DNA of 22,073 bases from positions 1-22,073 of the IMG/VR virus record IMGVR_UViG_3300031857_001564; one strand, given 5' to 3'. This document shows, one piece after another, positions 11,814 to 21,101 of this stretch. Source of the stretch: a virus. Below the pieces are notes generated by a model. It had not been told where the DNA came from and did not search any database. It was given only the letters and a program-made list of their open reading frames with translations. The stretch's first letter is position 1. Each line of letters starts with the position of its first letter. The position numbers and the translations under genes are program-made.

Positions 11814-14014
11814 TATAGTTTCCTTATCACTACATTGAGTATCCCACCAAAGCCAGAGAATCTTCTGTCAGGTGGGCTTATTTTTCTAAACGATATCTCT
11901 TCAATAACACAACCGAACTGCTCGTTTGTGGTAAAGTCTTGGAATACTACCTCGTCACCAGTTTCCTCTAGGGTTTCTAGGTCAACGATTCTTTCAAAGG
12001 CTCTGCCTTGATAACCATTCTCATTATTAAATCTATCTTGCTCCACATCAAAGCAGAACAAAGGTAGTTGCACTAGCCTCTGGCGTGTGCTGGCAGGTAG
12101 TGATTTAATCTGATAGCCCTCAAAGTCTGGGCCTTTAGTTGTATCAGCACCATCACGGTTCAAGTCAAAGCGATACTGCAAGAACTCTAGTGGCCCTTGA
12201 GGTACGTTAGTTGTAACCTCTGGTGTGCCAACAGTGCTGTCGTAAGTAATGATATCGTAGACTGCACCAGCCACATCTACTGTATTAAGAATGATAGAAC
12301 CAAAGTCAACATCAGCCTTAGCAATAAGACGCTTGTAGTTCTTAGGCTCTAGTGTTGCGTAACGGATGCGACCAGTTTGTAGGAAGCCAGTAGAGATAAG
12401 CGTACTGGCTGATTCTACATAACTATAACCTTCTGCTGTAGCAAATATAACTCTGTCAGTGTCACCAATAAAGGATGCTGCTGTGGTTATCTTGCCAGTT
12501 ACATTAGGTACATACACATCGTTTGCATAAGCAAACACCAATGGACTAATCTGTTCTGATAGGTCAATGCGGATAAGGCCAGGCTCACCTGATACACCAG
12601 TGGTAGCCCAAGCAAATCTATCTCTAGTTGCAAATGCGTACACTGGTTGAGTAGTCTCCACAATTAGTGGACCATAAGTTAGTGAGCCATCATCTGCTAC
12701 TTGTGCTACACGCACACCCTTGCTAGTACCAATTAGCATATAGCCTAGGTAGTAGTGTATTGCTTGCACTATTTCACCAGTTGGTAACTCGGCTGCAGTA
12801 ATTGCAGACGATATGGTAGGCATAGTACCAGTGGCAGATAGTACAAACTTCTCAATAGTTGACTGGATACCGTTGTAGCCAGCCAAGTAGATAGCAGTAC
12901 CAGATGCTGTAATGCTGGTGTACACGTGACCAGCAGAAGGATTACTGTACACTGCGGTAGGTAATGAAGTTGCAGCAGCAGAGAACTCATACACTTTATT
13001 ATCAGCAGCCATTACAATACGATTCTTTACGTACTCCATAACAGCGTTAGTAATTTCAAAGTTGCTATCAAACATCTGTGTTCCAGATGTAGAAGCGTCA
13101 AGGCTTAGTAACTTCTTGTAAACTGTAACTTTATCTGAGCCACCACTGGTAACGTTAGTTACCCAGAAACCATTTGTTCCGTCATCACATATAGCATAAA
13201 CAGGAAAGTCTGAACCACTATTGTAATCAACAAAGTGAATAATTTCACTGGTTGCTGTACCTACAGGGGATACGGCAGTAGATACTACGTCTGCTGCTGT
13301 CTTAGCATAAGTAAACGTTGTAGTAGTTGGCACTGTAGTAATGCGATAAGTACCATTAAAGGTAGCATCTACACCAGTTACTACAACTTGCATACCCACA
13401 CATAGGCCGTGAACGGCAGTTGTGGTAAGGGTTGCTACGTTAGATGTTAAGGCTTTGTTATTAACAGATGCAGTAATCTTAGGAAAGATTTTATCTACAT
13501 CGTATTCGTCCAACATCAAGGCACCTTGATAGGTGTTGCTAATGCTAGTTGTACTAGCAGTAGTCCACTCAATAGAACGTAAGTGTTGTTGGGTTACACC
13601 ATTGTCAGCAATATCGCCAGTAGTTTCGTGGCTTTGTACTACCTCACGAAGTAAAGTTACTTCTCCTGGAGTCCATACATCTACACCTTTGCTGGTTTCA
13701 TAGCGATGTTCTACTTCCTCACCTGCTGATGGGTCATAGAACTTTAGTCCAGCACCACGATGGAAGGATGATTGAGAACGAATCCACCAACCAGTGAGCG
13801 ACTGCTCACCTGGCTGTTGGCTGTTATCAAACTGTTGCTTACGATACGGAGCAGTTGCTCTTTCGTATGGTCGCTCTTCACTTGTTGCATAGATGAATGG
13901 TTGTCCACCAATAGCAACATCGTATGCTGTGTCTGTGTTAAACCAGATGTTAGAAGGTAAAGTAGGCTGGCCTACGTTTAACGGTATATCATCGGTTATA
14001 TCTCTACCAGCCAC
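11813..14014 (-). CDS. Large tail protein
   Basis: A 733-residue, mostly beta-strand protein. The N-terminal part has an aromatic segment GWWIRSQSSFHRGAGLKFYD (75-94) resembling tail proteins of other actinophages. Residues about 186-240 form a recognisable phage domain with HGLCVGMQVVVTG, FNGTYRITTVP and TTTFTYA. The middle (about 250-560) has repeated short strands and Ser/Thr/Gly turns that could form a beta-propeller or a beta-solenoid. No enzyme motif is evident. Position between the fibre genes and the endolysin suggests a minor tail or tail-tip protein. I cannot place it in a named family. Confidence 0.75.
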   Translation of the reverse strand: MAGRDITDDIPLNVGQPTLPSNIWFNTDTAYDVAIGGQPFIYATSEERPYERATAPYRKQQFDNSQQPGEQSLTGWWIRSQSSFHRGAGLKFYDPSAGEEVEHRYETSKGVDVWTPGEVTLLREVVQSHETTGDIADNGVTQQHLRSIEWTTASTTSISNTYQGALMLDEYDVDKIFPKITASVNNKALTSNVATLTTTAVHGLCVGMQVVVTGVDATFNGTYRITTVPTTTTFTYAKTAADVVSTAVSPVGTATSEIIHFVDYNSGSDFPVYAICDDGTNGFWVTNVTSGGSDKVTVYKKLLSLDASTSGTQMFDSNFEITNAVMEYVKNRIVMAADNKVYEFSAAATSLPTAVYSNPSAGHVYTSITASGTAIYLAGYNGIQSTIEKFVLSATGTMPTISSAITAAELPTGEIVQAIHYYLGYMLIGTSKGVRVAQVADDGSLTYGPLIVETTQPVYAFATRDRFAWATTGVSGEPGLIRIDLSEQISPLVFAYANDVYVPNVTGKITTAASFIGDTDRVIFATAEGYSYVESASTLISTGFLQTGRIRYATLEPKNYKRLIAKADVDFGSIILNTVDVAGAVYDIITYDSTVGTPEVTTNVPQGPLEFLQYRFDLNRDGADTTKGPDFEGYQIKSLPASTRQRLVQLPLFCFDVEQDRFNNENGYQGRAFERIVDLETLEETGDEVVFQDFTTNEQFGCVIEEISFRKISPPDRRFSGFGGILNVVIRKL

Positions 14015-14022
14015 TTAATCTC

Positions 14023-14238
14023 CTATGAAAGTAATAGTTTTGCTTCGTCTTCTGTGATGCCTAGTTTTGCTAGTAATGCTGTTTTTGCTTCTGCCTTGGC
14101 TATTGCTTCAGCCTCACGCTCTGCTTGCTCTGCAGCAAACGCTTCTGCGTCTGCTTCTCTTTGAGCGATTTCCTCAGCAGTTAATTCTACCTCGGTCTGC
14201 TCACCTGTTGAGCAATCTACGATTATTTTGGTTGGCAT
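14023..14238 (-). CDS. Small acidic coiled-coil protein, tail-associated
   Basis: A 71-residue protein. After a short strand (MPTKIIVDCSTGEQTEVELT) it is one long Ala/Glu-rich helix, EEIAQREADAEAFAAEQAER onwards, ending in LLAKLGITEDEAKLLLS. This type of protein is frequent next to phage tail-fibre genes and may help assemble or trimerise fibres. The helix and the conserved LAKLGITEDEAKLLL ending are seen directly; the chaperone idea is inferred. Confidence 0.72.
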   Translation of the reverse strand: MPTKIIVDCSTGEQTEVELTAEEIAQREADAEAFAAEQAEREAEAIAKAEAKTALLAKLGITEDEAKLLLS

Positions 14239-14250
14239 TGTTTTCCTTTT

Positions 14251-14763
14251 CTATGAGTTCTTAATACCGTAAAGTTGTGCGGTAGTTCCAGTTACATAAC
14301 TACCTGCAGCAGTTGATAGTTTAATGCTAGTTACTGCGCTAGTGCTAGGCCAAGCACCAGCAACTATACCTACTTGTTGGTCTGCTCCATTATTTTCTGT
14401 ACCAAAATCTACAATATAAGATTTTGTAAAATTAGTATTGGCATAAGATGGTAGATAAAGTTCCCAAACTCCAAAAGTATTTGCTGTGGCTGTTGCACCT
14501 GTTACATAACCATTTAACTGTCCAGCGGATTCTGTAAATCCTCCAACTGTATCTCCATTCCAACGCATTGTTGAAAGTTGTTTGGTGCTACCTGAATTAT
14601 TAAAATCAAGAAGTTGTTGTTTAATAGTATCATTAAAAACATCATGTCTTGCTGATAATTTAAGAACTAAATCTGTGTAAGTACCAGGAATAGAAGTAAA
14701 TTCAATACTAGCAACTGATGTAGTAGCAGTAGTTTTAGAAATTAACTCATAAGTATTTGCCAT
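14251..14763 (-). CDS. Beta-rich tail protein, paralogue 1
   Basis: A 170-residue protein with the opening MANTYELISKTTATTSVASI and the signature IEFTSIPGTYTDLVLKLSAR, where a strand, an S-IP-x-x-Y-T/K turn and another strand form a conserved module shared with the next two genes. The C-terminus, VTSIKLSTAAG...LYGIKN, is also shared. These are probably receptor-binding or fibre-tip domains of jelly-roll or lectin type. The stop and start codons of neighbours touch, so the three form a co-translated set, and sequence between the shared ends differs strongly, as expected for host-range proteins. Confidence 0.75.
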   Translation of the reverse strand: MANTYELISKTTATTSVASIEFTSIPGTYTDLVLKLSARHDVFNDTIKQQLLDFNNSGSTKQLSTMRWNGDTVGGFTESAGQLNGYVTGATATANTFGVWELYLPSYANTNFTKSYIVDFGTENNGADQQVGIVAGAWPSTSAVTSIKLSTAAGSYVTGTTAQLYGIKNS

Positions 14764-15236
14764 TATTCTGCCTTTATTCCATAAATTGTAAAAACACTAT
14801 TTGCTGAATAAGTTCCATTCATAAAAGTGATAGATGTAATTGCTGCTGTATTACGCCACTCTCCTAAATGTCCAGCAACATAATCTCCTTGCGCCCAAGA
14901 ACTTCTACCAATAACATATTTTCTTAAATTTGTATCTTTGTAGTTAAAAATATGAGCAATAAACATGCTTGTTGTTGTTCCAATAATTGAAACAGGTATA
15001 TGATTTTGGTCAGAAGCAGCATCGGTATTTGCCACACCATCTCCATAAACTCTAACATAGCCATAGTTGTTACCACTATCGGAATTAAATCTGAGTCCTC
15101 CCCCTACACCAGCAGAAGTTGAGCCATGAAATACACAAACAAGATGAGTATAAGTTGAAGGAATATCAGAAAAAGTAATTGCTGTTGAAGAAGTAGTAAG
15201 AGTTGTAGTTGCAATTGGTTCATAAGTTCCTGTCAT
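14763..15236 (-). CDS. Beta-rich tail protein, paralogue 2
   Basis: A 157-residue relative of its neighbours: MTGTYEPIATTTLTTSSTAI, then ITFSDIPSTYTHLVCVFHG, LRFNSDSGNNYGYVRV and a final TSITFMNGTYSANSVFTIYG. The shared features are the ITFSxIPxxYxHL module near residue 20 and the TSITF...YGI ending. The middle is unique. The one-base overlap with the next gene suggests coupled translation. Likely a receptor-binding or fibre subunit; no catalytic motif. Confidence 0.75.
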   Translation of the reverse strand: MTGTYEPIATTTLTTSSTAITFSDIPSTYTHLVCVFHGSTSAGVGGGLRFNSDSGNNYGYVRVYGDGVANTDAASDQNHIPVSIIGTTTSMFIAHIFNYKDTNLRKYVIGRSSWAQGDYVAGHLGEWRNTAAITSITFMNGTYSANSVFTIYGIKAE

Positions 15237-15238
15237 AA

Positions 15239-15814
15239 TTAATCCCTAATTCCATAAAGTGAAAAGTGCGAATATTGAGAAAAATTACCAGCAAAAGATG
15301 TTCTAACATCAAAAGTTATTGAAGTAATTGCACTTGTGCTTCGCCATAAACCTGAACCAAAATCAAATTCATCAGCAACTCCAGATGTATTAATAAAATA
15401 ACCACCTATTGCTCTTAAAGTTTTGAAGTTGCTCGTATTAGCATAATTAAAAATGTCTATTAATACAGGAGCAAAAACTCCAGTTCTACCACTTTCTGTA
15501 ATTTGTGTTAAATAAAGATAATTAGCAGAAGTTTCCGTGTAACCAGTAATGTTATAAAATTGATGCATTGCATAATTTGAATCAGTATCACTATTAAATC
15601 TCAAAACTAATGCTCTAGCATCAGTTCCTGCTCCGTTATCTTGAGCAACTGCACGAATTTGTAAATGTTTATAATCTGCTGGAATTGAACTAAAAGTTAT
15701 TGAACTTGCACCACCAGAACCAACTTCAACAGTAGCAATAGATTCGAAGCCGCTTGGAAGTACAGTGACTCTATCCCAGAAACTATCTGAGTCCTTAAAA
15801 CTTCTAATAGTCAC
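15239..15814 (-). CDS. Beta-rich tail protein, paralogue 3, with shared N-terminal linker
   Basis: A 191-residue protein. Residues 23-191 are the paralogue module: GFESIATVEVGSGGASSITF, SSIPADYKHLQIRAVAQD, LRFNSDTDSNYAMHQFYNIT and the ending TSITFDVRTS...FSLYGIRD. Unlike its two relatives it has an added N-terminus MTIRSFKDSDSFWDRVTVL, close to that of the glycine-rich protein encoded at 17095-17925 (FWDQVTVL). The DNA there is 21 of 24 identical (15758-15781 against 17866-17889), a sign of module exchange or duplication. The N-terminal piece may be the attachment point to the tail. Confidence 0.77.
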   Translation of the reverse strand: MTIRSFKDSDSFWDRVTVLPSGFESIATVEVGSGGASSITFSSIPADYKHLQIRAVAQDNGAGTDARALVLRFNSDTDSNYAMHQFYNITGYTETSANYLYLTQITESGRTGVFAPVLIDIFNYANTSNFKTLRAIGGYFINTSGVADEFDFGSGLWRSTSAITSITFDVRTSFAGNFSQYSHFSLYGIRD

Positions 15815-16188
15815 TAGACTCGCTCAATCCAGTTCAGTGAATCCTCATCCCAATCCCATAGACCTTCACCTTCTGGTCTTGGCACTGGTGAATCCCATAG
15901 ACAAGTATCTTCATTTAGTATCCAAGATGGGTATGGCTTAGGAGGAATAAAAGCATCTCTTACACTGTCAAAGGTGTAACCAATGCCAGCATAGTTCTTG
16001 CGATAGTTGCCATTGTAACTAGTACGCTTGCAGAGTTGTCCTCTGAAGTTACCGTACCAAGTTTCCCAAGCCTCAGATGACCCACCGACATCTGTGCCGT
16101 CTAGGTCTGTTTGAGTAATGTATTCATCAACACCCACTATTACTTCAGTGACTATGTTGTTTCCGTCTAAAAACGCGTAGTGTGCCAT
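15814..16188 (-). CDS. Conserved phage virion-region protein of unknown function
   Basis: A 124-residue protein of a type often encoded near tail genes in marine and freshwater phages: opening MAHYAFLDGNNIVTEVIVGV, then GQLCKRTSYNGNYRKNYAGI, GYTFDSVRDAFIPPKPYPSW and W-rich repeats near the end (CLWDSPVPRP, GLWDWDEDSLNWIERV). The pattern is seen directly; the family role is unknown, probably structural. Its stop overlaps the start of the paralogue gene downstream. Confidence 0.82.
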   Translation of the reverse strand: MAHYAFLDGNNIVTEVIVGVDEYITQTDLDGTDVGGSSEAWETWYGNFRGQLCKRTSYNGNYRKNYAGIGYTFDSVRDAFIPPKPYPSWILNEDTCLWDSPVPRPEGEGLWDWDEDSLNWIERV

Positions 16189-16201
16189 TTATTCTCCTTA
16201 G

Positions 16202-17104
16202 TTAAGCCCAACTGACATTACCAGTGCCAGCAGTAATTGTCGCTACTTTGTATCCACCACTAGGGCTTCCTTCACTACCAGTGAGTCCTGCTCCAATAGT
16301 AATAGTTACACTATCAGGATATTTCAAAATCACTGTTCCAGAACCACCAGAACCTGTTGTGTCGTTTGCAACTCCAGGTTGGCGACCACCGCCACCTCCA
16401 CCACTACCTGTGTTTACTGTTCCATTCTTAACACCTGATGTAGTAACAAATGCAGAGCCGTTCCAATAAGTTCCTGAACCTCCACCACCAGTTCCGCCAA
16501 GTCCTGCTTGAGTTCCTGGGTCTTTGCTAATTGCACCACCACCACCACCTGCTCTTGTAACTGATGAGCCTGTAATAGATGAAGCAGAACCGTTACCTCC
16601 AGCAGCAGGAACCGTAGAGGCATTTGCGCCTACTGCTCCAGCACCACCACCACCAGCACCGATTGAATCACCGCTACCTGAAGCAAGTCTATCTCCACCA
16701 GCGTTACCTTGACCAGAAGGGGAAGCAGCACCACCAGATTTCAAACTACTATTATCGCCACTCCCGCCGCCACCTGAGCCACCAGCATTACCATTACCAC
16801 CACTTCCTCCAGCACCACCACCAGTAGAAGTTACAGTTGAAAATACAGAGTTACTACCATTGTTATTTACAGAAGTGCTTCCTGCACCTCCACCACCAAC
16901 GGTCACTGTGTAATTTGTAGACTTGCTTAATCCAGTAAGTGTTGCAGTTTTGTATCCTCCTGCACCACCACCGCCTCCACCAGTGTGTCCACCAGAGCCA
17001 CCACCTGCTACTACAAGGTACTCAATATCCAATGGAATTACAGTGTTATTACTATTAAACCTAACACCAGCATCTCTTAGTCTATTCACTGTCATTATGC
17101 CCAA
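16202..17104 (-). CDS. Glycine-rich tail protein, possible adhesin 1
   Basis: A 300-residue protein. After a short N-terminus (MTVNRLRDAGVRFNSNNTV) comes EYLVVAGGGSGGHTGGGGGG and long glycine runs to about residue 265, interrupted by TNYTVTVGGGGAG and strands such as GGGGAISKD. It ends in SWA, like its neighbour. Glycine-rich YLVVAGGGGG proteins are found among phage tail fibres and resemble the polyglycine-helix adhesin domain known from T-even gp38. The GGN codon runs make the DNA repetitive (ACCACC on the + strand). Likely a tip adhesin; receptor unknown. Confidence 0.75.
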   Translation of the reverse strand: MGIMTVNRLRDAGVRFNSNNTVIPLDIEYLVVAGGGSGGHTGGGGGGAGGYKTATLTGLSKSTNYTVTVGGGGAGSTSVNNNGSNSVFSTVTSTGGGAGGSGGNGNAGGSGGGGSGDNSSLKSGGAASPSGQGNAGGDRLASGSGDSIGAGGGGAGAVGANASTVPAAGGNGSASSITGSSVTRAGGGGGAISKDPGTQAGLGGTGGGGSGTYWNGSAFVTTSGVKNGTVNTGSGGGGGGRQPGVANDTTGSGGSGTVILKYPDSVTITIGAGLTGSEGSPSGGYKVATITAGTGNVSWA

Positions 17105-17925
17105 CTCACATTTCCAGTACCAGCAGTAAATTTCTTGTAACTAAAATCACCATCAGTGCCAGTGGCATCTGCGGTTAGTCCTGCACCTACAGTGAGTGTG
17201 CCAGCAGATGTAGGCCAACGAAGTATCACTACACCTGAGCCACCAGCACCTGCTGTTCCTGAGCCACTCCAAGCACCACCACCGCCACCTGTGTTCACTG
17301 TTCCTGCAGTGCTTGCATTACCCCCACCACCAGTTCCACCAACAGCACCAGCATTGTAAGAAGCACCGCCACCAGCATAATTGACTGAAGAACCTGTAAT
17401 TGAAACTGCTACACCATCTCCGCCGTGTGCTTGACCGTCAGTGTTGCCAGCCTCACCTGCTCCACCGCCACCGCCACCTGAAGTTACACCTCCAGAGCCA
17501 GTGCCACCATTAAATCCTTGATTTGCTGTTCCAGTACCTACAGAACTAGAACTATCACCACCACCACCACCAGAGCCACCATTAGAAGCATTTACACTGT
17601 TTTTACCACCACCGCCACCTTTAGTGGAAGTAATAGTAGAAAATACTGAATCAGACCCTGAAACTCCAGCACCATTTGTGCCACCACTTGCACCACCAGC
17701 ACCGACAGTGACTGTGTAGTTAGTTGATTTTGTAATACCTAAAATAGTTTCTAAAGAACCGCCACCGCCAGTTGCTGTAATTGTTGAGCGAAGGCCACCA
17801 GCACCGCCACCGCCACCGCCAACAGCACCGCCTCCACCTCCGCCAGCAACTACTAAGTAATCAACAAGTACAGTGACTTGGTCCCAGAACTTACCTTTAT
17901 TTCCCTTTAATCGAGAAACAGTCAT
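17095..17925 (-). CDS. Glycine-rich tail protein, possible adhesin 2
   Basis: A 276-residue relative of the previous protein, overlapping it by ten bases. The N-terminus MTVSRLKGNKGKFWDQVTVL matches the linker of the protein at 15239-15814. Then DYLVVAGGGGGGAVGGGGGG, TNYTVTVGAGGASGG and further glycine clusters, ending KKFTAGTGNVSWA, the same TAGTGNVSWA ending as its neighbour. The matching ends and differing middles indicate duplication followed by diversification of the exposed part. Confidence 0.75.
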   Translation of the reverse strand: MTVSRLKGNKGKFWDQVTVLVDYLVVAGGGGGGAVGGGGGGAGGLRSTITATGGGGSLETILGITKSTNYTVTVGAGGASGGTNGAGVSGSDSVFSTITSTKGGGGGKNSVNASNGGSGGGGGDSSSSVGTGTANQGFNGGTGSGGVTSGGGGGGAGEAGNTDGQAHGGDGVAVSITGSSVNYAGGGASYNAGAVGGTGGGGNASTAGTVNTGGGGGAWSGSGTAGAGGSGVVILRWPTSAGTLTVGAGLTADATGTDGDFSYKKFTAGTGNVSWA

Positions 17926-17927
17926 AG

Positions 17928-18254
17928 TTACGCAATCTCTGAGCCGAATAGGCTAAATGACAAGTTGGTATCTGAACCTAGCACATACAACTTATCAGAA
18001 GCGTTCATCGTAATACCTAGTGTTAGGGCTACTGAATCGTTTGCTGCTAAGGGAGTATCAAAAGCAATGTAGTGCTTGTCTGCCAGTGTTTCATCATCTG
18101 GTCTTAAAATAATTTTATATGTCTTTGCAGCAGCAGCACGGTTGCATACTACTAATGTAGATACGATTGTCTGTGTTGCTGCTGGACAGGTATATAGTGC
18201 AACGGCTGAGGTTGTGCTAGCCAATTGTCCTAATACTTTATATGTTGTTGCCAT
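17928..18254 (-). CDS. Small beta-rich tail protein
   Basis: A 108-residue protein, MATTYKVLGQLASTTSAVAL followed by TCPAATQTIVSTLVVCNRAA, YKIILRPDDETLADKHYIAF and SFSLFGSEIA. The pattern of paired strands with VVCNR suggests a small beta sandwich, a form common among proteins encoded beside tail fibres. It could be a decoration or fibre-connector protein. It lies between the fibre gene and the glycine-rich genes in the same operon; no named family recognised. Confidence 0.7.
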   Translation of the reverse strand: MATTYKVLGQLASTTSAVALYTCPAATQTIVSTLVVCNRAAAAKTYKIILRPDDETLADKHYIAFDTPLAANDSVALTLGITMNASDKLYVLGSDTNLSFSLFGSEIA

Positions 18255-18265
18255 TTATTCTTCCT

Positions 18266-20197
18266 TTACATTCCGCCAAATAGTAGGGCTGTTGCGGTTG
18301 GGTCTGTCGTAATTGTATCCCACGAAGCGGATGTTCCGTTTGTGGTTAGGTACTTACCTGAGTTGCCAGTCTGAGAAGGTAGAGCATCTACCACACCCCA
18401 ACTAGATGTTGTGCCGTCTGTAGTTAGATACTTGCCACTGTTACCAGTCTGACTTGGTACTACATATTGTATCGAATCTGTAGCAACCAAAGTCTTACTG
18501 GAAGGTATGGTAGTTCCATTAACACTTGTAGCCGTGGCTACTCCAATATCTGGAGTTACCAAGGTTGGGCTAGTATTCATTACAAATGTAGAACCTGTAC
18601 CTGTCTGAGAAGCAACAGCAGTAGCAGAACCTACAGATGTAATTGGACCAGTTAAATTGCTAGGAGCAACTACTACGTTATCCACATAGTACTTAGTTGC
18701 AGCATCTTGATTAGAGGTTGGGTTACCCATACCTGTAATCTTGTTGGTGCTCATAGCCAAGGCACCTGTTAGGGTGCCACCACCTAGTGCTAAATAAGAA
18801 CCACTTAAACTAACTGCACCAGTTGCACCATCTACTGACAGTACGGTATCTGTTGGAGTTAATAACTCTTGCCAGTTACCTAAGGTAGAGGCAGGACTAG
18901 CAGTTAAAATGAACGTCTTGTTAAGGTCTGTTCTAACTGCCACATCTCCAGCCTCTGCGGTTAGCGCAAGCATAGCAACTTGAGATGTTACCACATCAGT
19001 TTTAGTAATTGCAAGAGGTGGCAACTGAGAGTTAGGGATTAACCCTGAACCATCAAGTGAGGCTATACCACTAACTGCACCCTTCTGGTCATTTAGATAC
19101 TTGAGAGTAACAGCATCCTGGTTAGCAGTTGGGTCTGCTACGTTTACTAACTTCTGGCTATTGATAGATAGAGAAGTGTTAGGAGCAGTCATCTGGTCTA
19201 GGCGAGATGTACGCACCTGTGTATCAAAGTCTGAGATAGTAGAAGCAGCCTGGGTACCAGTGTGGTTAGCCCTAGCCAATGGGTCTACTGCTAACTTGCT
19301 TAGAGCAATAGCAGCAGAGGCATTAATGTCATCGTTAACAATACTGTTAGCAGCGATGGCTGCAGTAATAGAAGCATTAGCAGTTCCATCAAAGGAGCCA
19401 GAGGTACCGCTTACATCTCCTGTAAGGGAGATGGTCCTGCCTGTGGCTAGTGCTGTAGCAGAAGATGCTAGGGTAGCAGTAGCAGCATTACCAGTCACGT
19501 TGCCAGTTATAGGACCGACAAAGGCTGCTGAGGTTACTGTGCCACTAGCATTGATGTTAACCGCTGCGACTGTACCTGTAAGGGTAGGGGAGCCAGCGAA
19601 TACGTTAGCACCTGTTCCTGTCTCATCGGTCAATGCAGAGGCTAGATTGGCACTAGAAGGCGTTGCAAGGAAGGTTGCTACTCCACTACCCAAACCACTG
19701 ATTCCTGACGTTACAGGCAATCCTGTGGCGTTTGTGAGGGTACCAGAGGCTGGTGTACCCAGCACTGGTGCGGTAAGGGTTGGAGAGGTTAGAGTCTTAT
19801 TGGTTAGGGTCTGGGTATCTGTGGTGCCCACTACAGCACTGGTTGATGCAATCCCGTGAACCCCACCACTTGCGTTGCGGTGTTCTTCCGCTAGACGGAA
19901 GTCTTGACCGATAGCCATATGGCGAATCTTGGCACCAGTGGAGTGTGCCTTGATTGTTGTGGAATCCTGAGCACGGGTAATGGTTATCGCATTACCAGCA
20001 ACTGAGGTTGCTGAAACGATTTCCTCATTGGCTGTATCTGGGTCTACAACTAGGGTAAAGGTATCACCACTTGATAAGGTAACACCACCCATAAGGTTAG
20101 CAGCAGACTGTACGTTTACCGTTAAAGAACTGGTGCTCGCAGTTAAGTCTGCGGTAAGTGTAGTCTCTTGAGAGATACTGGAATATTGACGTGCCAT
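18266..20197 (-). CDS. Tail fibre protein
   Basis: A 643-residue protein with tail-fibre character. The N-terminal 100 residues ([40 protein letters not shown]) probably attach to the tail. Then come [20 protein letters not shown] and [12 protein letters not shown] repeats, a fibre-shaft pattern common in phage fibres. [20 protein letters not shown] and TKYYVDNVV are further shaft signs. Near the C-terminus a repeat occurs twice, [20 protein letters not shown] and [20 protein letters not shown]. The protein is Ser/Thr/Ala-rich and almost all beta. It probably forms a trimer. Length suits a side or central fibre; the small genes downstream may supply the binding tips. Confidence 0.88.
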   Translation of the reverse strand: MARQYSSISQETTLTADLTASTSSLTVNVQSAANLMGGVTLSSGDTFTLVVDPDTANEEIVSATSVAGNAITITRAQDSTTIKAHSTGAKIRHMAIGQDFRLAEEHRNASGGVHGIASTSAVVGTTDTQTLTNKTLTSPTLTAPVLGTPASGTLTNATGLPVTSGISGLGSGVATFLATPSSANLASALTDETGTGANVFAGSPTLTGTVAAVNINASGTVTSAAFVGPITGNVTGNAATATLASSATALATGRTISLTGDVSGTSGSFDGTANASITAAIAANSIVNDDINASAAIALSKLAVDPLARANHTGTQAASTISDFDTQVRTSRLDQMTAPNTSLSINSQKLVNVADPTANQDAVTLKYLNDQKGAVSGIASLDGSGLIPNSQLPPLAITKTDVVTSQVAMLALTAEAGDVAVRTDLNKTFILTASPASTLGNWQELLTPTDTVLSVDGATGAVSLSGSYLALGGGTLTGALAMSTNKITGMGNPTSNQDAATKYYVDNVVVAPSNLTGPITSVGSATAVASQTGTGSTFVMNTSPTLVTPDIGVATATSVNGTTIPSSKTLVATDSIQYVVPSQTGNSGKYLTTDGTTSSWGVVDALPSQTGNSGKYLTTNGTSASWDTITTDPTATALLFGGM

Positions 20198-20204
20198 TTA
20201 TTAC

Positions 20205-21101
20205 CTAACGTGTGTAGTGGATTCGAACAGGGTACTTGCCGAGCAAACGACCTGCTTCTTCTTGCAACCGTTGCTGATAAAGCGAGAATATAAAACGAGC
20301 AGCATTGGAACCAGAACCGATTGGTTTAGTGCGGTCTGCTTCATCTGCTTCTGCAGATGTGTATGTGAGACGAGATGGGTCAATGAAGGAGATAAGTCTG
20401 TATGCTGCACCGTAGATAATTACATCCTTGGTGGATAGTGGTAAACCAGTTACTGTAGTAAAGACATCACTGTTGTTAACCATAGCAGTAGCCTCTTTAC
20501 TGTAGGTTACTTGTACGGTACGTCCTGGCTCCACTCCTGAATAAATAGTAATAGTATTACCACTAGTAAATGAACCTGTGTTAGCCATTGGGTCATGACG
20601 CCAACCTTTAATTGGATACCATTCTTTAGTTGGACCAGTGGTTGAGAAAGATACTGCTATAATACCTTCTGCTTCACTAGGAAGTGAATATGTACTTTGG
20701 GCTGGGGAGAAAGTAAAAGTAGTATTTCCAATACCCCATAATTGTGGATAGACTGCTTTAACCGTATCGTTAATTGCTCTCTTAACTGCAACTCTTGGGA
20801 AGGTAGGGGCAATGGTTACCTTTGCATTTAGAGCGTGAGTAGCAGGAGTGGTACCTTGGTAGCCACGACCAAATGGAGCAATTACTAAACTGCTTGCTGG
20901 TCTGTTTACAGAATCAACAAAGAGTAACTCTTCGTCAATTTCAATAAGACCACGTGCTACGTTATCTACAGAAGCAATGGTTGCAGATACAGCACTTGTG
21001 CTGGTTAATGCTGCTGTTAGATAGGTAAGTCTATCCTGTCGCATTGTGTAGCCAGCAAGGTTCAATAGAACCTCGTCAACCATATCGTTAAATGTTGTCA
21101 T
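20205..21101 (-). CDS. Phage structural protein, possible head-tail connector or tail protein
   Basis: A 298-residue protein: MTTFNDMVDEVLLNLAGYTM at the N-terminus, a beta-rich part with LIEIDEELLFVDSVNRPASS and APFGRGYQGTTPATHALNAK, then RVAVKRAINDTVKAVYPQLW and a C-terminal helical part (LISFIDPSRLTYTSAEADEA, LYQQRLQEEAGRLLGKYPVR). The order, an alpha segment followed by a GRGYxGTTxxxH strand pair, is common in phage virion proteins near the neck. The four-base overlap (ATGA-type) with the upstream gene shows shared translation. Adaptor or tail-tube roles are guesses. Confidence 0.72.
   Translation of the reverse strand: MTTFNDMVDEVLLNLAGYTMRQDRLTYLTAALTSTSAVSATIASVDNVARGLIEIDEELLFVDSVNRPASSLVIAPFGRGYQGTTPATHALNAKVTIAPTFPRVAVKRAINDTVKAVYPQLWGIGNTTFTFSPAQSTYSLPSEAEGIIAVSFSTTGPTKEWYPIKGWRHDPMANTGSFTSGNTITIYSGVEPGRTVQVTYSKEATAMVNNSDVFTTVTGLPLSTKDVIIYGAAYRLISFIDPSRLTYTSAEADEADRTKPIGSGSNAARFIFSLYQQRLQEEAGRLLGKYPVRIHYTR

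Noticed and set aside
16224-17359. Proline-rich + strand frames
   Set aside because: Antisense of glycine codon runs (GGN read as NCC) in the two glycine-rich genes.
16380-17830. ACC/CCA repeats resembling a microsatellite or CRISPR-like repeat
   Set aside because: They are in-frame glycine codons with irregular spacing and no uniform spacers.
19101-19859. 252-residue open frame antisense to the tail fibre
   Set aside because: Ala/Val-rich mirror of the repetitive fibre codons, no start signals; shadow of the - strand gene.
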